In this document: positions 1 to 7,427 of the stretch, piece after piece
Layout: each line of letters starts with the position of its first letter
How positions within the stretch are numbered: position 1 is the stretch's first letter
Assembly: GCF_015500055.1 (NCBI RefSeq)
Contig: NZ_CP045492.1
Span: 186,001-250,000 of the forward strand
From: Mesorhizobium sp. NBSH29
Lineage (GTDB): Bacteria; Pseudomonadota; Alphaproteobacteria; Rhizobiales; Rhizobiaceae
Direction: 5' to 3'
DNA length: 64,000 nt
Translations under genes and position numbers: made by a program
The notes under the pieces: generated by a model
What the model was told of the DNA's origin: nothing
The model's input: only the letters and a program-made list of their open reading frames with translations
The model's database searches: none

Positions 1-59
1 TGTCCCTCCAGCTAAGCAGCGCTCGAAACCCGGCGCAGCGTCCCCGCTCCTATCCCATG

Positions 60-85
60 GCTGCTGACAGCACAGTGTCAGCAGC
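60..85. repeat. Perfect inverted repeat upstream of the beta-lactamase gene
   Basis: Two perfect 10-base arms (GCTGCTGACA and TGTCAGCAGC) flank a 6-base loop. No T-run follows on either strand, so this is not a typical intrinsic terminator. It lies about 85 bases before the beta-lactamase start and could be an operator or an RNA hairpin. The role is inferred only from position. Confidence 0.6.
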
Positions 86-170
86 TTCCGCACGATCAGG
101 CGCACTGCTCATCTTTCGGCCCGATTTAACCGCGAAACAGCCGGCATTTGATAACGAATGGATTTAACGA

Positions 171-983
171 ATGAAATTCACCCTTCTCTCTGCAGCGCTA
201 TTTTCCACATTGCTGTTCACCGGCACGGCTGAGGCCGGCACCATCTGCACACTGGTACTGGATGCCAAAACCGGCACGACACTTATGTCCGATGGCGACT
301 GCAAGACGCGCGTCACGCCGGCTTCTACCTTCAAGGTGCCGCTCGCTGTCATAGGCTTTGATTCAGGCTTTCTGAAAACGCCGCACGAGCCGCTTCTGGA
401 CAACAAGGACCCCAAGGCCAGTTGGGGTGGCGCACCAGAAAAGGTGGCGACCGATCCGACAGCCTGGCTGAAACATTCGGTCATCTGGTATTCGCAAAAA
501 ATCACCCATGAACTGGGCGCAGGAAAGCTCACGCGCTACGGCACGGAATTGGGTTTGGGCAATGCCGATTTTTCTGGCGACAAGGGCAAAAACAACGGGC
601 TCGACCGCTCGTGGATCGGCTCGTCACTCAAGATCTCCCCGCAGGAGCAGGCAGCGTTCACCCGCAAGCTGGTGAATGGCACCCTGCCGGTGACACCCGA
701 AGCGATGACGCTGACCCGCCAGAGCGTGGAAAGCAGCAAGGTGGCCGACGGCTGGACAGTGCATGGCAAGACGGGCGCTGCTTTTCCGCGCTTGCCAGAT
801 GGCAGCTTTGACCGCGCCCATGGCTGGGGCTGGTTCGTCGGCTGGGCGACAAAAGGCGAGCGCACCATTATCTTTACACGGCTTGTACAGGACGAGAAGG
901 CGGGGCAACAATCCGCCGGCGTACGCACCAAGGGCGACATGCTGAAGAACTGGCCGCAGTTCGTGGCAGGTTTTGGCGGTTAA
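171..983 (+). CDS. Class D (OXA-type) beta-lactamase
   Basis: This is a 270-residue protein with an N-terminal signal peptide (cleavage near residue 22, after TAEA), so it is expected in the periplasm, where class D enzymes hydrolyse beta-lactams by a serine acyl-enzyme. Visible motifs are S-T-F-K at 52-55 (nucleophile Ser52 and the lysine that is carbamylated in the family), S-V-I at 103-105, the W-I-x-S-S-L segment near 149, and K-T-G at 200-202. The usual Y-G-N triad is L-G-N at 129-131, so its first residue is changed. Length is normal for the class. It is convergent with hisN, and no transposon or integron features are seen, which suggests a resident chromosomal gene. The ribosome-binding site is weak. 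The resistance spectrum cannot be read from sequence. Confidence 0.9.
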   Translation: MKFTLLSAALFSTLLFTGTAEAGTICTLVLDAKTGTTLMSDGDCKTRVTPASTFKVPLAVIGFDSGFLKTPHEPLLDNKDPKASWGGAPEKVATDPTAWLKHSVIWYSQKITHELGAGKLTRYGTELGLGNADFSGDKGKNNGLDRSWIGSSLKISPQEQAAFTRKLVNGTLPVTPEAMTLTRQSVESSKVADGWTVHGKTGAAFPRLPDGSFDRAHGWGWFVGWATKGERTIIFTRLVQDEKAGQQSAGVRTKGDMLKNWPQFVAGFGG

Positions 984-1004
984 CGGCGGCTACCCTCAGT
1001 CCCC

Positions 1005-1814
1005 TTACGCCAACATCGCCATCGCCGCTGCGTGCAGCTCTGCCGTACCCGCAGCCACGATGTTGCCGCCGTTTTCTGCCGGGCCGCCATCCCAGGTGGT
1101 GACGACGCCTCCGGCCTGTTCGATGATCGGGATGAGGGCTGCAATGTCATAGGATTGCAGCCCGCTCTCGATCACCAGATCGACGGTGCCCGCAGCGATC
1201 ATGGCATAGCCGTAGCAATCCGTGCCGTAACGGGCGAGGCGAACCGCGTGCTCGATCCGGTCATACGCGGCCCGCTGCTCCGCGTTGAACAGCGCCGGCG
1301 TGGTGGTGCACAGCGTGGCTTCGGCAAGCGCCACGGTCTTGCGGGTGGAAAGCTGTCGCGCACCCCCCGGCCCCTCATAGAACGCTCCGGTGGAGTTGGC
1401 GTAAAATAGTTCGCCGGTAAACGGCTGCGCCATCATGCCGGCAACTGCATTGCCATGCTCGATCAGCCCAACGAGCGTGCCCCAGAGCGGAATGCCGGAG
1501 ATGAAGGCGCGGGTACCGTCGATGGGATCGATGATCCACAGATGCGTTCCATCGCCTTCTGTGAGCCCAAACTCCTCACCCAGAATTCCGTGTGCCGGAT
1601 AGGCTTCAGTGATGACACGGCGGATGGCCTTTTCTGCCTCCCGGTCGGCCTCGGTGACCGGATCAAAACCGGCAGCAAGCTTGTTGGTGACGACACCCTT
1701 CTGGCGAAAGCGCGGTAGGGTTTCTGCCGCAGCCGCAGCCGCGATATGGTGAAAGAAACCTGCCCCGATATCTGAACTGGCCAAAGCATGCTCCCCCTTG
1801 CTGACGTGTGCCAT
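1005..1814 (-). CDS. hisN: Histidinol-phosphatase, inositol-monophosphatase family
   Basis: This inositol-monophosphatase-fold, Mg-dependent phosphatase probably performs the histidinol-phosphate dephosphorylation step of histidine biosynthesis. Seen: the metal-binding motif L-G-E-E-F-G, then W-I-I-D-P-I-D-G-T-R-A-F-I, and a C-terminal Y-D-I-A-A motif. The D-P-I-D-G-T-R-A form is typical of HisN, whereas true inositol monophosphatases usually carry D-P-L-D-G-T-x-N. The start is placed at 1814 because GAGGGG lies just upstream; the in-frame ATG at 1838 has no ribosome-binding site. A small RNA candidate is encoded divergently upstream. A general SuhB-like phosphatase is the alternative. Confidence 0.85.
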   Translation of the reverse strand: MAHVSKGEHALASSDIGAGFFHHIAAAAAAETLPRFRQKGVVTNKLAAGFDPVTEADREAEKAIRRVITEAYPAHGILGEEFGLTEGDGTHLWIIDPIDGTRAFISGIPLWGTLVGLIEHGNAVAGMMAQPFTGELFYANSTGAFYEGPGGARQLSTRKTVALAEATLCTTTPALFNAEQRAAYDRIEHAVRLARYGTDCYGYAMIAAGTVDLVIESGLQSYDIAALIPIIEQAGGVVTTWDGGPAENGGNIVAAGTAELHAAAMAMLA

Positions 1815-1865
1815 GACCCCTCGATTGGCACATCGCAAATAATTTAAAAAGCCCGAACCGAAAGA

Positions 1866-1894
1866 TTGACTTTTGTGCAGCGCAACATAAACTT
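1866..1894 (+). promoter_or_regulatory. Candidate sigma-70 promoter of the small RNA
   Basis: TTGACT at 1866-1871 is followed 17 bases later by AAACTT at 1889-1894. The -35 box matches the alphaproteobacterial housekeeping consensus well, and the -10 is a weaker match. It would start transcription near 1900, giving a transcript of about 85 nt up to the terminator at 1953-1984. Confidence 0.5.
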
Positions 1895-1900
1895 GGCAGC

Positions 1901-1986
1901 GGGCAGGTTGTTCCTGTCTATGCCCTTCTTGGGCGTTTCCTCCCTAGACTTCGACCGCGTCGTGCAAGCGATGCGGTCTTTTTTCT
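1901..1986 (+). ncRNA. MmgR/suhB (alpha-r8) family small RNA candidate
   Basis: No reading frame occupies this intergenic stretch, yet it has the layout of a trans-acting sRNA. It shows a plausible promoter, a short hairpin (GCCC-ttctt-GGGC at 1922-1934), an exposed TTTCCTCCC anti-Shine-Dalgarno segment, and a terminator hairpin with a T-run ending near 1984. Rhizobial MmgR/suhB RNAs are about 77 nt, carry CCUCCC-type exposed motifs, and are named for lying beside suhB-type phosphatase genes; here hisN, of that same family, is adjacent. Family assignment is from recall of these hallmarks and not from a covariance-model search. The 5' end is inferred from the promoter. Confidence 0.6.
1953..1984 (+). 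terminator. Intrinsic terminator of the small RNA
   Basis: GACCGC at 1953-1958 pairs with GCGGTC at 1974-1979, the stem extends inward through TCG/CGA, and six T residues follow. No protein-coding gene on the plus strand ends upstream of it, which supports a separate short transcript. Confidence 0.75.
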
Positions 1987-2020
1987 GGCCGGGAGGCCAA
2001 GAAGGGTCGACCGGGAAACT

Positions 2021-2911
2021 CTATTCGGCAGCCAGCGGGTGTGACAGGAAATACGCATCCGGCAGCGCCATCAGATCGGCGCAGAAGCGCTGCAGATCCT
2101 GTGCCAGCGCCTCGAAGCCGGGCGTCTTCTGGAAAGTGCGCTCGTTCATGTAGAGCCCGCGATTGACCTCGATCTGCAGCGTGTGCAGACCCTTCGCCGG
2201 ACGCCCATAATGCTCGGTGATAAAGCCACCGGCATAGGGCTTGTTGTGGGCGACGCTGTAGCCCATCGAGAGCAACAGGCTAATGGCATGTTCGCTAAAG
2301 GCAGGCGCTGCCGAAACGCCAAAGCGGTCGCCGATAATGAAATCCGGCCGCGCGCCATTTTCACCGACCCGAATGCTCGTCGGCATCGAATGGCAGTCAA
2401 CCAGCACCGCAAAACCGAACTGCGCATGGGTGCGGGTGACCAGGCGTTTCAGCTCGTTGTGATAAGCCTTGTAGATGGTTTCTATACGGTCGACGGCCTC
2501 GGCCAGCGGCAGCCGGCCAGGATAGATATCGAGCCCCTCACCCACAAGTTTGGGCACCGTGCCAAGTCCACCGGCCACCCGCGCCGAGCGGATATTGGCA
2601 AAGGGCGGGATCGGCTCGGCAAACATGCGCGGGTCGAGCTCCCATGGCTCGCGATTCACATCGAGATAGGCACGCGGAAAATTGGCTGCCAGAAGCGGTG
2701 CGCCAAGCCCCACAGCACCGCCGAACAGCGCCTCGACATAACAATCCTCCGAGCGGCGGATCGCATTGCGGTCCAGCCTCGTCATCGACAGGAAGCGCTC
2801 GGGATAGTGGCGGCCGGAATGGGGAGAATTGAACACGAAGGGCACGCGCTGTTGTGCCGGGCTCAGAACCTCGAACGGCGGAACCGTCCTGAAATCCTCG
2901 GCAACTGTCAT
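2021..2911 (-). CDS. N-formylglutamate amidohydrolase family protein
   Basis: This 296-residue member of the N-formylglutamate amidohydrolase family (zinc-dependent hydrolysis of N-formylglutamate or related N-acyl compounds) has the hallmark N-terminal V-F-N-S-P-H-S-G-R-H-Y block, a central V-D-C-H-S-M-P motif, and a C-terminal Q-I-E-V-N-R segment. The start at 2911 is chosen because the protein begins just before the conserved domain; the frame is open upstream to 3145 but the extra residues look non-protein-like. It is divergent from cpdR. A second, more distant family member is encoded at 37030-37887, so the physiological substrate of this copy may differ from N-formylglutamate. Confidence 0.85.
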   Translation of the reverse strand: MTVAEDFRTVPPFEVLSPAQQRVPFVFNSPHSGRHYPERFLSMTRLDRNAIRRSEDCYVEALFGGAVGLGAPLLAANFPRAYLDVNREPWELDPRMFAEPIPPFANIRSARVAGGLGTVPKLVGEGLDIYPGRLPLAEAVDRIETIYKAYHNELKRLVTRTHAQFGFAVLVDCHSMPTSIRVGENGARPDFIIGDRFGVSAAPAFSEHAISLLLSMGYSVAHNKPYAGGFITEHYGRPAKGLHTLQIEVNRGLYMNERTFQKTPGFEALAQDLQRFCADLMALPDAYFLSHPLAAE

Positions 2912-3047
2912 GCCTTGTGCCCGAAATTCAAAACGTGACCTCCCATGCTGCGTCAAAGGTGCCACCACCCCGGCATTCTGTCCAGTCGGGCAAATCTTCC
3001 AGTACGGAAGGTTGAACCTTTTCCGGACGGCATTCACTTGATGTTTA

Positions 3048-3068
3048 CTGTATATTCTACATATACAG
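3048..3068. promoter_or_regulatory. Perfect palindrome in the divergent cpdR promoter region
   Basis: CTGTATAT and ATATACAG form perfect 8-base arms around a 5-base centre. The site lies between the divergent amidohydrolase and cpdR starts, about 70 bases before cpdR, and is AT-rich against a GC-rich background. An operator is likely from form and position, but the regulator is unknown. Confidence 0.5.
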
Positions 3069-3138
3069 GCTGGTGGGTTTACGGGCGGCGTTGCGTCGCA
3101 CCGATGCTGATTCGAACGGGCTGATTCGGACGGGAATG

Positions 3139-3501
3139 ATGACACGAATTCTTCTGGCGGAAGACGACGACGATATGCGCCGCTTTCTGGTCAAGGCGCT
3201 GGAGCGCGCCGGCTATCAGGTGAGCGATTTTGACAATGGCGCCAGCGCCTATGAGCGGCTGCGCGAAGAACCCTTCTCGCTTCTTTTGACCGATATCGTG
3301 ATGCCCGAAATGGATGGCATCGAGTTGGCGCGGCGCGCCACCGAAATCGATCCTGACCTGAAAGTGATGTTCATCACCGGCTTTGCAGCTGTTGCGCTGA
3401 ACCCCGATTCAAAGGCACCCAAGGACGCCAAGGTCCTGTCAAAACCCTTCCACCTGCGCGATCTCGTCAACGAAGTAGAGAAGATGCTGCAGGCCGCCTG
3501 A
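3139..3501 (+). CDS. cpdR: Cell-cycle response regulator CpdR
   Basis: This is a single-domain receiver protein of 120 residues with no output domain. Acidic residues occur at positions 9-12, the phospho-acceptor is Asp52 within L-L-T-D-I-V-M-P, and the conserved Lys sits in the L-S-K-P-F motif. In alphaproteobacteria, CpdR is dephosphorylated through the CckA-ChpT pathway and then directs ClpXP to degrade CtrA and other cell-cycle proteins. Residue sequence and length match CpdR closely. An adjacent ATG at 3136 is an alternative start. Upstream is a palindromic operator candidate, and tRNA-Val follows about 115 bases downstream. Confidence 0.93.
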   Translation: MTRILLAEDDDDMRRFLVKALERAGYQVSDFDNGASAYERLREEPFSLLLTDIVMPEMDGIELARRATEIDPDLKVMFITGFAAVALNPDSKAPKDAKVLSKPFHLRDLVNEVEKMLQAA

Positions 3502-3617
3502 GGCCTGCGTTTCCACCGTCGGCACGCCGTTTTCGCGGCCATGCCAAAACGGCGACCTTTCCACCCGCCCCGCACTTGACGCGCCAGACCAAAAATGGTG
3601 TATGCGCGGCTTCGGAT

Positions 3618-3692
3618 GGGCGTGTAGCTCAGCGGGAGAGCACTGCATTGACATTGCAGGGGTCACAGGTTCAATCCCTGTCACGCCCACCA
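3618..3692 (+). tRNA. tRNA-Val (GAC anticodon)
   Basis: A complete cloverleaf is seen: acceptor stem GGGCGTG/CACGCCC, D stem GCTC/GAGC, anticodon stem CTGCA/TGCAG with loop TTGACAT (anticodon GAC), T stem ACAGG/CCTGT, and an encoded CCA end. It lies at the boundary between core-like genes and a mosaic, partly decayed region, a common integration point for mobile DNA. No integrase and no repeated 3' tRNA end was found. Confidence 0.97.
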
Positions 3693-4140
3693 TCCGAACC
3701 ACTTTTCTTCCAGTCTTGGCTGCTTCCGAATAGCCCGTGTAAGCGGGAAATTGGAGTTATTGAGACTGATCAGCAGTACAATCGACGCGCCAGCGGCTGG
3801 ACTGCCCAGCGCCCACACCGTTCAGCAGAGCGGGAACGGTTCGTTGCTCGAGCAAATCCAGTCACAGATTCAACTAGCCGCCGAACGGTCTGCGAAGGGA
3901 TGCTGCTGCCACCGCTAGACTTTGGCCACCAACCCGACCCTCATCTCCTCGTAAAGACACTGGATGAGCCGGTTGGTGACATGGGAAGCCGGTCGGTTAA
4001 AACGGTATCAAACGGCACCCGGACTTGATCCCGAAAAGCGTAACGACGTCGAGCGCCCCTGGGTCCGTGTGCTTACGAATGGCTTCGCAGGCGTGCGGAA
4101 ACTGCTGAGACACGGGGCGAAATCCAATGCCTTGGAGGCT
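3693..4140. other. Non-coding stretch 3' of tRNA-Val, no recognisable gene
   Basis: These 448 bases between the tRNA and the GFA-family gene contain only short open frames with no protein character that I recognise, no usable ribosome-binding site and no clear repeat. Position suggests decayed accessory DNA inserted behind the tRNA. No integrase remnant could be identified. Confidence 0.5.
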
Positions 4141-4548
4141 TCAGCCTGGCATCTTTTGATGCTGCGGAAGGTTCGGGTCCAACGGCGTAGTCGGCAAGGC
4201 GCTGCTGAGGAAGATGTTCATCATCGGCTTGATCACTGATGGATCGTCAACCGAGCCGGCCCGAATGCCGATTCCGCCCGGACGGCTTGTGTTCTTGCTG
4301 AACAATTGTGAACCGCAGTTTTCGCAGAACATCTTGGTCATGTTCGATCCGCTGTCAGCGCCGTGATCGTATGTGCGCGGATATCCCTTGATGGTAACGC
4401 TGTCTTCGGGCACGAACATGGTGGTGGCATGAACCGAGCCCATTGCCTTGCGGCAATCGGAACAATGGCAGTTCATCATCAGGGGCGGGTCGATTTCGCA
4501 GCTGTATGTCACGGTACCGCAAAGGCATCCGCCGGTGAATTTTGTCAT
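4141..4548 (-). CDS. GFA-family (glutathione-dependent formaldehyde-activating-like) zinc protein
   Basis: This 135-residue protein has the GFA/CENP-V fold signature: G-G-C-L-C-G near the N terminus, N-C-H-C-S-D-C-R in the middle, and F-C-E-N-C-G-S-Q-L after residue 80. These cysteines bind two zinc ions in the family. The founding member was linked to S-hydroxymethylglutathione formation, but most bacterial homologues have no proven reaction, so function is open. The start at 4548 has GGAG six bases upstream; the ATG at 4560 is the alternative. It stands alone on the minus strand within accessory-looking DNA. Confidence 0.85.
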   Translation of the reverse strand: MTKFTGGCLCGTVTYSCEIDPPLMMNCHCSDCRKAMGSVHATTMFVPEDSVTIKGYPRTYDHGADSGSNMTKMFCENCGSQLFSKNTSRPGGIGIRAGSVDDPSVIKPMMNIFLSSALPTTPLDPNLPQHQKMPG

Positions 4549-5157
4549 CAAAGTCTCCATCTGGCCTCATCAGCCATGTTCGGTTGGGGAGTTGGCAGTG
4601 GTGCGGATGAGCAAGCCTTGAGCGTCTACGGACCGGGTGCGCGCAACATTCCGTGGCGCCTGCCGGTCCTGACGTGAATATTGCGCCAGCACGATCTGAT
4701 GTCTTTACGCATAGTCTGTTAATCGTCGCTGCCCAGCTGGCAAGTCACCGATCTGAGCAGCTCCGTGGCGCCATCGCAGCGCTCACTATTCCGTTTCGAC
4801 CCCCCCAGACGTCCCGCGCGGGCCAGTCCCATGCTGGCATCGCCAAGCCACACCTAAGGCAACGGCCTCAGGGCAAACCGAAGAGAAGGAGCCTCATTCA
4901 ATCCCGCAAGTCCGGCTTGCGGTTTGTTCTCTTAAACTTGATGAAAAATCAAAAGGCCACAAAGATTTTGCAATCTTCGACTTCAAGAAAGCTAATTTTT
5001 AAATAGAGATCGAATTTATTTCGAAATATAGCGACCAAAAGTCGCATAAATAACTTTCTACATTGAAAGTATTTGTTAGATTACTATATCCCAAACATGA
5101 TGTTTAAGTTTCATTGGAAAATTCACCTTCTTTCAGGACTTTCGAAAAGCCCCTCTT

Positions 5158-5203
5158 AGCCCCGAGTGGCGAAGGCGCTCTCGCCTGCGGCAAGCTCGGG
5201 GCT
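5158..5203. repeat. Nested inverted repeat in non-coding DNA
   Basis: The outer arms AGCCCCGAG and CTCGGGGCT are perfect over 9 bases and enclose inner arms GGCGA (5168-5172) and TCGCC (5181-5185). There is no flanking T-run. This could be the end of a mobile element, a recombination site or a structured RNA; nothing adjacent decides between them. Confidence 0.6.
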
Positions 5204-5219
5204 GCCATTTCATCCAAGA

Positions 5220-5285
5220 GGCCGGCAATAGGCCGGCAATAAAAACGCGCTCAGGTGCGCGAGACTGCCTGTTTCCGCGCTCAGG
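5220..5285. repeat. Tandem 11-mer and spaced 10-mer direct repeats
   Basis: GGCCGGCAATA occurs twice head-to-tail (5220-5230, 5231-5241), followed by two copies of CGCGCTCAGG at 5246-5255 and 5276-5285. The cluster follows directly on the nested inverted repeat. It is too small for a CRISPR array, and no spacer pattern exists. Confidence 0.6.
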
Positions 5286-6018
5286 GGCGATAAAGTTCTT
5301 CACGCCGAATGCGCGTTTGACGTCGACACGATATTCCGCAGGTGGTCGACGGACTGGTTGCACCACCCAACAACCGTGAGGCAGTGACAAAGCCGACCAC
5401 TGTCAGCCGCAACGGTGAATGCCCTCAACTAAATGGCGCCGCTTGATATGCCGGCGATCAGTTGTCGGATCGGTGCGATGCACGATCAGCAGATGTAAGG
5501 AGCCGAGCATGACCTTTTCGACAGATGTCCGAAATACATATTCATCGAATTCCCAAGGCTCCAATCCTCGAGGAGCGCAGGCGCGGGCAGGGATTCGATA
5601 TGATCCTTGTATTGCCCGATGGGCGGACGATGGGGGTCAGATAGCGGATCATGCGCATCCGGCTGCCGATCGGCTTTCTCGAGCCTTTATTGACGATTCG
5701 CGATAATCGGCACGCCAGAATTTCATCCGAACGACATCAACCTGAATGGCGCCTTCTTCGAACGCGATCATGGCAATAGCGTGATGAAAACCACTATTGC
5801 GCGTCTGTTCGAGAGGGTCGCAACTATGGGCCGATCTTGTTCGGTACGTTGCCTCCGACCTGTCGCAACGGCGCTACACATTCACTGACGATCCACGCCG
5901 CGGCGCAGATGATCAGCCTGTCGAACGGGCCAATCAATTCCGAGCGTCTCCAGCGACCCTATTGTCATTCGCAATCTCCTGCGAGGTTTTCACTTGTGAA
6001 AATTATTGCGACCGCTTA

Positions 6019-6043
6019 AAAGTGGCAAATGAAATACCACTTT
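6019..6043. promoter_or_regulatory. NsrR-like operator candidate before the truncated haemoglobin gene
   Basis: AAAGTGG at 6019-6025 and CCACTTT at 6037-6043 are perfect inverted arms around an AT-rich 11-base centre, with overall dyad form close to Rrf2/NsrR sites. The site lies 17 bases before the haemoglobin start, and the second gene of the operon encodes an NsrR-like repressor. Autoregulation by NO sensing is therefore inferred. Confidence 0.6.
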
Positions 6044-6059
6044 GAAGCATGTGAGCAGG

Positions 6060-6500
6060 ATGGACTTTAAACATATCCAAAAAGCGCACCCAGCGGCCGA
6101 GGGACCTTTGACCCACGCGGATGTCGACCGCATCTTCATCGGCGGGCTGGTTCGCGAGTTTTATTCCAGGGTACGTCGAAACGAACGGCTCGGACCGATT
6201 TTCGCCCGTCATATCGTCGGCGACTGGGAACCGCATCTGGAGAAGATGACTGATTTCTGGTGTTCTGTAATTCTCAAGAGCGGGAGCTACGACGGTCGTC
6301 CCGTCCCCGCCCATCTTAAGCTCAAAACCGTGGTGGAAGGCGATTTCGCGGTTTGGCTCGGCATATTCCGCGAGACCGCGCGGGAGTTCTGCGAACCGGA
6401 GGTGGCGACCGTGTTCATCGACCGGGCTGAGCGGATCGCCAAGAGCTTGCAACTCGCGATGTTCTTCCGTCTTCCGCCTCATGGAAAAGATATGCCATGA
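6060..6500 (+). CDS. Group III truncated haemoglobin
   Basis: This is a 146-residue haem protein of the 2-on-2 globin fold, cytoplasmic; family members bind O2 or NO and often contribute to nitrosative stress defence. Seen: the globin helix start (R-E-F-Y-S-R-V) with a probable distal-pocket Tyr, and the proximal His in the P-V-P-A-H-L-K-L segment, followed by F-A-V-W-L-G-I-F, a typical group III signature. The start is uncertain: ATG at 6060 is chosen because TTG at 6042 lies inside the operator palindrome and GTG at 6051 has only a weak ribosome-binding site. The stop overlaps the next start (ATGA), so it is translationally coupled with the Rrf2 regulator. Confidence 0.85.
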   Translation: MDFKHIQKAHPAAEGPLTHADVDRIFIGGLVREFYSRVRRNERLGPIFARHIVGDWEPHLEKMTDFWCSVILKSGSYDGRPVPAHLKLKTVVEGDFAVWLGIFRETAREFCEPEVATVFIDRAERIAKSLQLAMFFRLPPHGKDMP

Positions 6501-6982
6501 GGATGACACTGCATAGCGATTACGGACTGCGGGTACTGACATATCTCGCACTTCACCCCGACCGGCCGTGCACCGTGAGCGAGATCGCCACCAGCTATCG
6601 GCTGTCGCGCAACCATCTCCTCAAAGTCGCTCTCAATCTCAAGAATGCAGGCTTCGTTGAAGCTGTACGCGGTCGCACAGGCGGCGTGCGCCTTGGCAGG
6701 CCTCCGAACGAAATTGGGATCGGCGCGGTTATCCGCAGTTTGGAAGAAGATTTCGCTCTGGTTGAATGCTTCAAGGATGGCGGCGGAAGCTGCATCATCG
6801 CCCCGGCCTGCCGGATCAAGGGGATCTTCAGCGAAGCGCTCGCTGCCTATATGGCGACCCTCGAGAAGTACACGCTGCAAGATGCATTAGTTAACGCACC
6901 TTCCCTTCGGACGCTCTTCGATCTCACCGTTCCCCCGGCTGCGGCGCAGGGTGCAACTCTCCCCGAGCCCACGCGGGCCTAG
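6497..6982 (+). CDS. Rrf2-family transcriptional regulator, NsrR-like
   Basis: This 161-residue protein has a winged-helix DNA-binding half (M-x-L-H-S-D-Y-G-L-R-V-L at the N terminus, recognition helix near 33-50, wing R-G-R-T-G-G-V-R-L) and three cysteines at 91, 99 and 105. That spacing fits the [Fe-S] cluster ligands of NsrR, which loses DNA binding when its cluster reacts with NO. Operon position behind a truncated haemoglobin, and the dyad upstream of that gene, support NO-responsive autoregulation. IscR or RirA identity is less likely because their cysteine spacing and context differ. Confidence 0.85.
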   Translation: MRMTLHSDYGLRVLTYLALHPDRPCTVSEIATSYRLSRNHLLKVALNLKNAGFVEAVRGRTGGVRLGRPPNEIGIGAVIRSLEEDFALVECFKDGGGSCIIAPACRIKGIFSEALAAYMATLEKYTLQDALVNAPSLRTLFDLTVPPAAAQGATLPEPTRA

Positions 6983-6985
6983 AAA

Positions 6986-7342
6986 ATGATCTGGACACGT
7001 TCATACCTGCACGCGGGTAGCAAACTGTCCTTCAGCTTGCAAACGGCACTGATCGGTTTGCCTTTCCCACTCGCTATGGGGCCCATGCCGGCTCTCGCAC
7101 ACGTGAAATGGTTTGCGCCCAATATCACCGACGCCGCACCCCTTCCCACAAGTGAGACGCTAACCAACATTTGGCTCTGGCTGCCGATCGCGCTGGTGAT
7201 TGCCTTTTGGCGACAAGGGCGATCGAATAGGCATCCGCCGGTCAATCGGCGTTCGATTGGCTCGGTAGCGAAAGTTCCATTCCTGCCGCCCGTCGGGCGA
7301 TCTCAGGGGTGCCTGATCGGCGATCCGCCCGACCGAACCTGA
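6986..7342 (+). pseudogene. Truncated membrane protein gene (DoxX-like, H-V-K-W-F-A-P family)
   Basis: It begins three bases after the regulator gene. The N-terminal part has a hydrophobic leader, the A-H-V-K-W-F-A-P motif and one further hydrophobic segment near residues 62-77. That motif is familiar from the start of much longer multi-pass membrane proteins encoded beside globin/Rrf2 pairs in alphaproteobacteria. After about residue 80 the translation turns into basic, low-complexity sequence unlike a membrane protein, and the frame ends at 118 residues. A deletion or frameshift has probably removed most of the gene. The motif assignment is from recall and the truncation is inferred. Confidence 0.55.
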
Positions 7343-7427
7343 TGCCGGCGGTTCGTCGCTTATCAGCTTCGAACGAGTGATCTACGCAGGCTAGGGATGG
7401 AGTGGAACTTAAACAAGGAGAACGATC

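Larger units (their letters stand above)
4549..6018. other. Degenerate accessory DNA without a recognisable intact gene
   Basis: About 1.5 kb holds no frame that I can defend as a gene. Around 4920-5120 the DNA is markedly AT-rich compared with its surroundings, and 5158-5285 holds a strong inverted repeat and short repeats (listed separately). On the minus strand between about 5400 and 5650 short frames look faintly protein-like but are broken by stops and frame changes. The best reading is old horizontally acquired DNA in decay. Confidence 0.55.

Noticed and set aside
2912-3145. Upstream extension of the first N-formylglutamate amidohydrolase
   Set aside because: The 78 additional residues look non-protein-like and overlap the divergent cpdR promoter and palindrome; the ATG at 2911 begins the conserved domain.
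3618-3692. tRNA-linked att site with a second copy of the tRNA 3' end
   Set aside because: No repeat of the T-arm and acceptor 3' half was found elsewhere in the window, and no integrase was seen.
3576-4028. 150-codon frame crossing tRNA-Val
   Set aside because: It overlaps the complete tRNA and has no start signal.
5220-5285. CRISPR-like array
   Set aside because: Only two tandem copies of an 11-mer and two of a 10-mer, with no regular spacers and no cas gene.
5419-5706. Possible small gene in the decayed region
   Set aside because: No ribosome-binding site, no recognisable family and a composition unlike protein; opposite-strand frames are broken.
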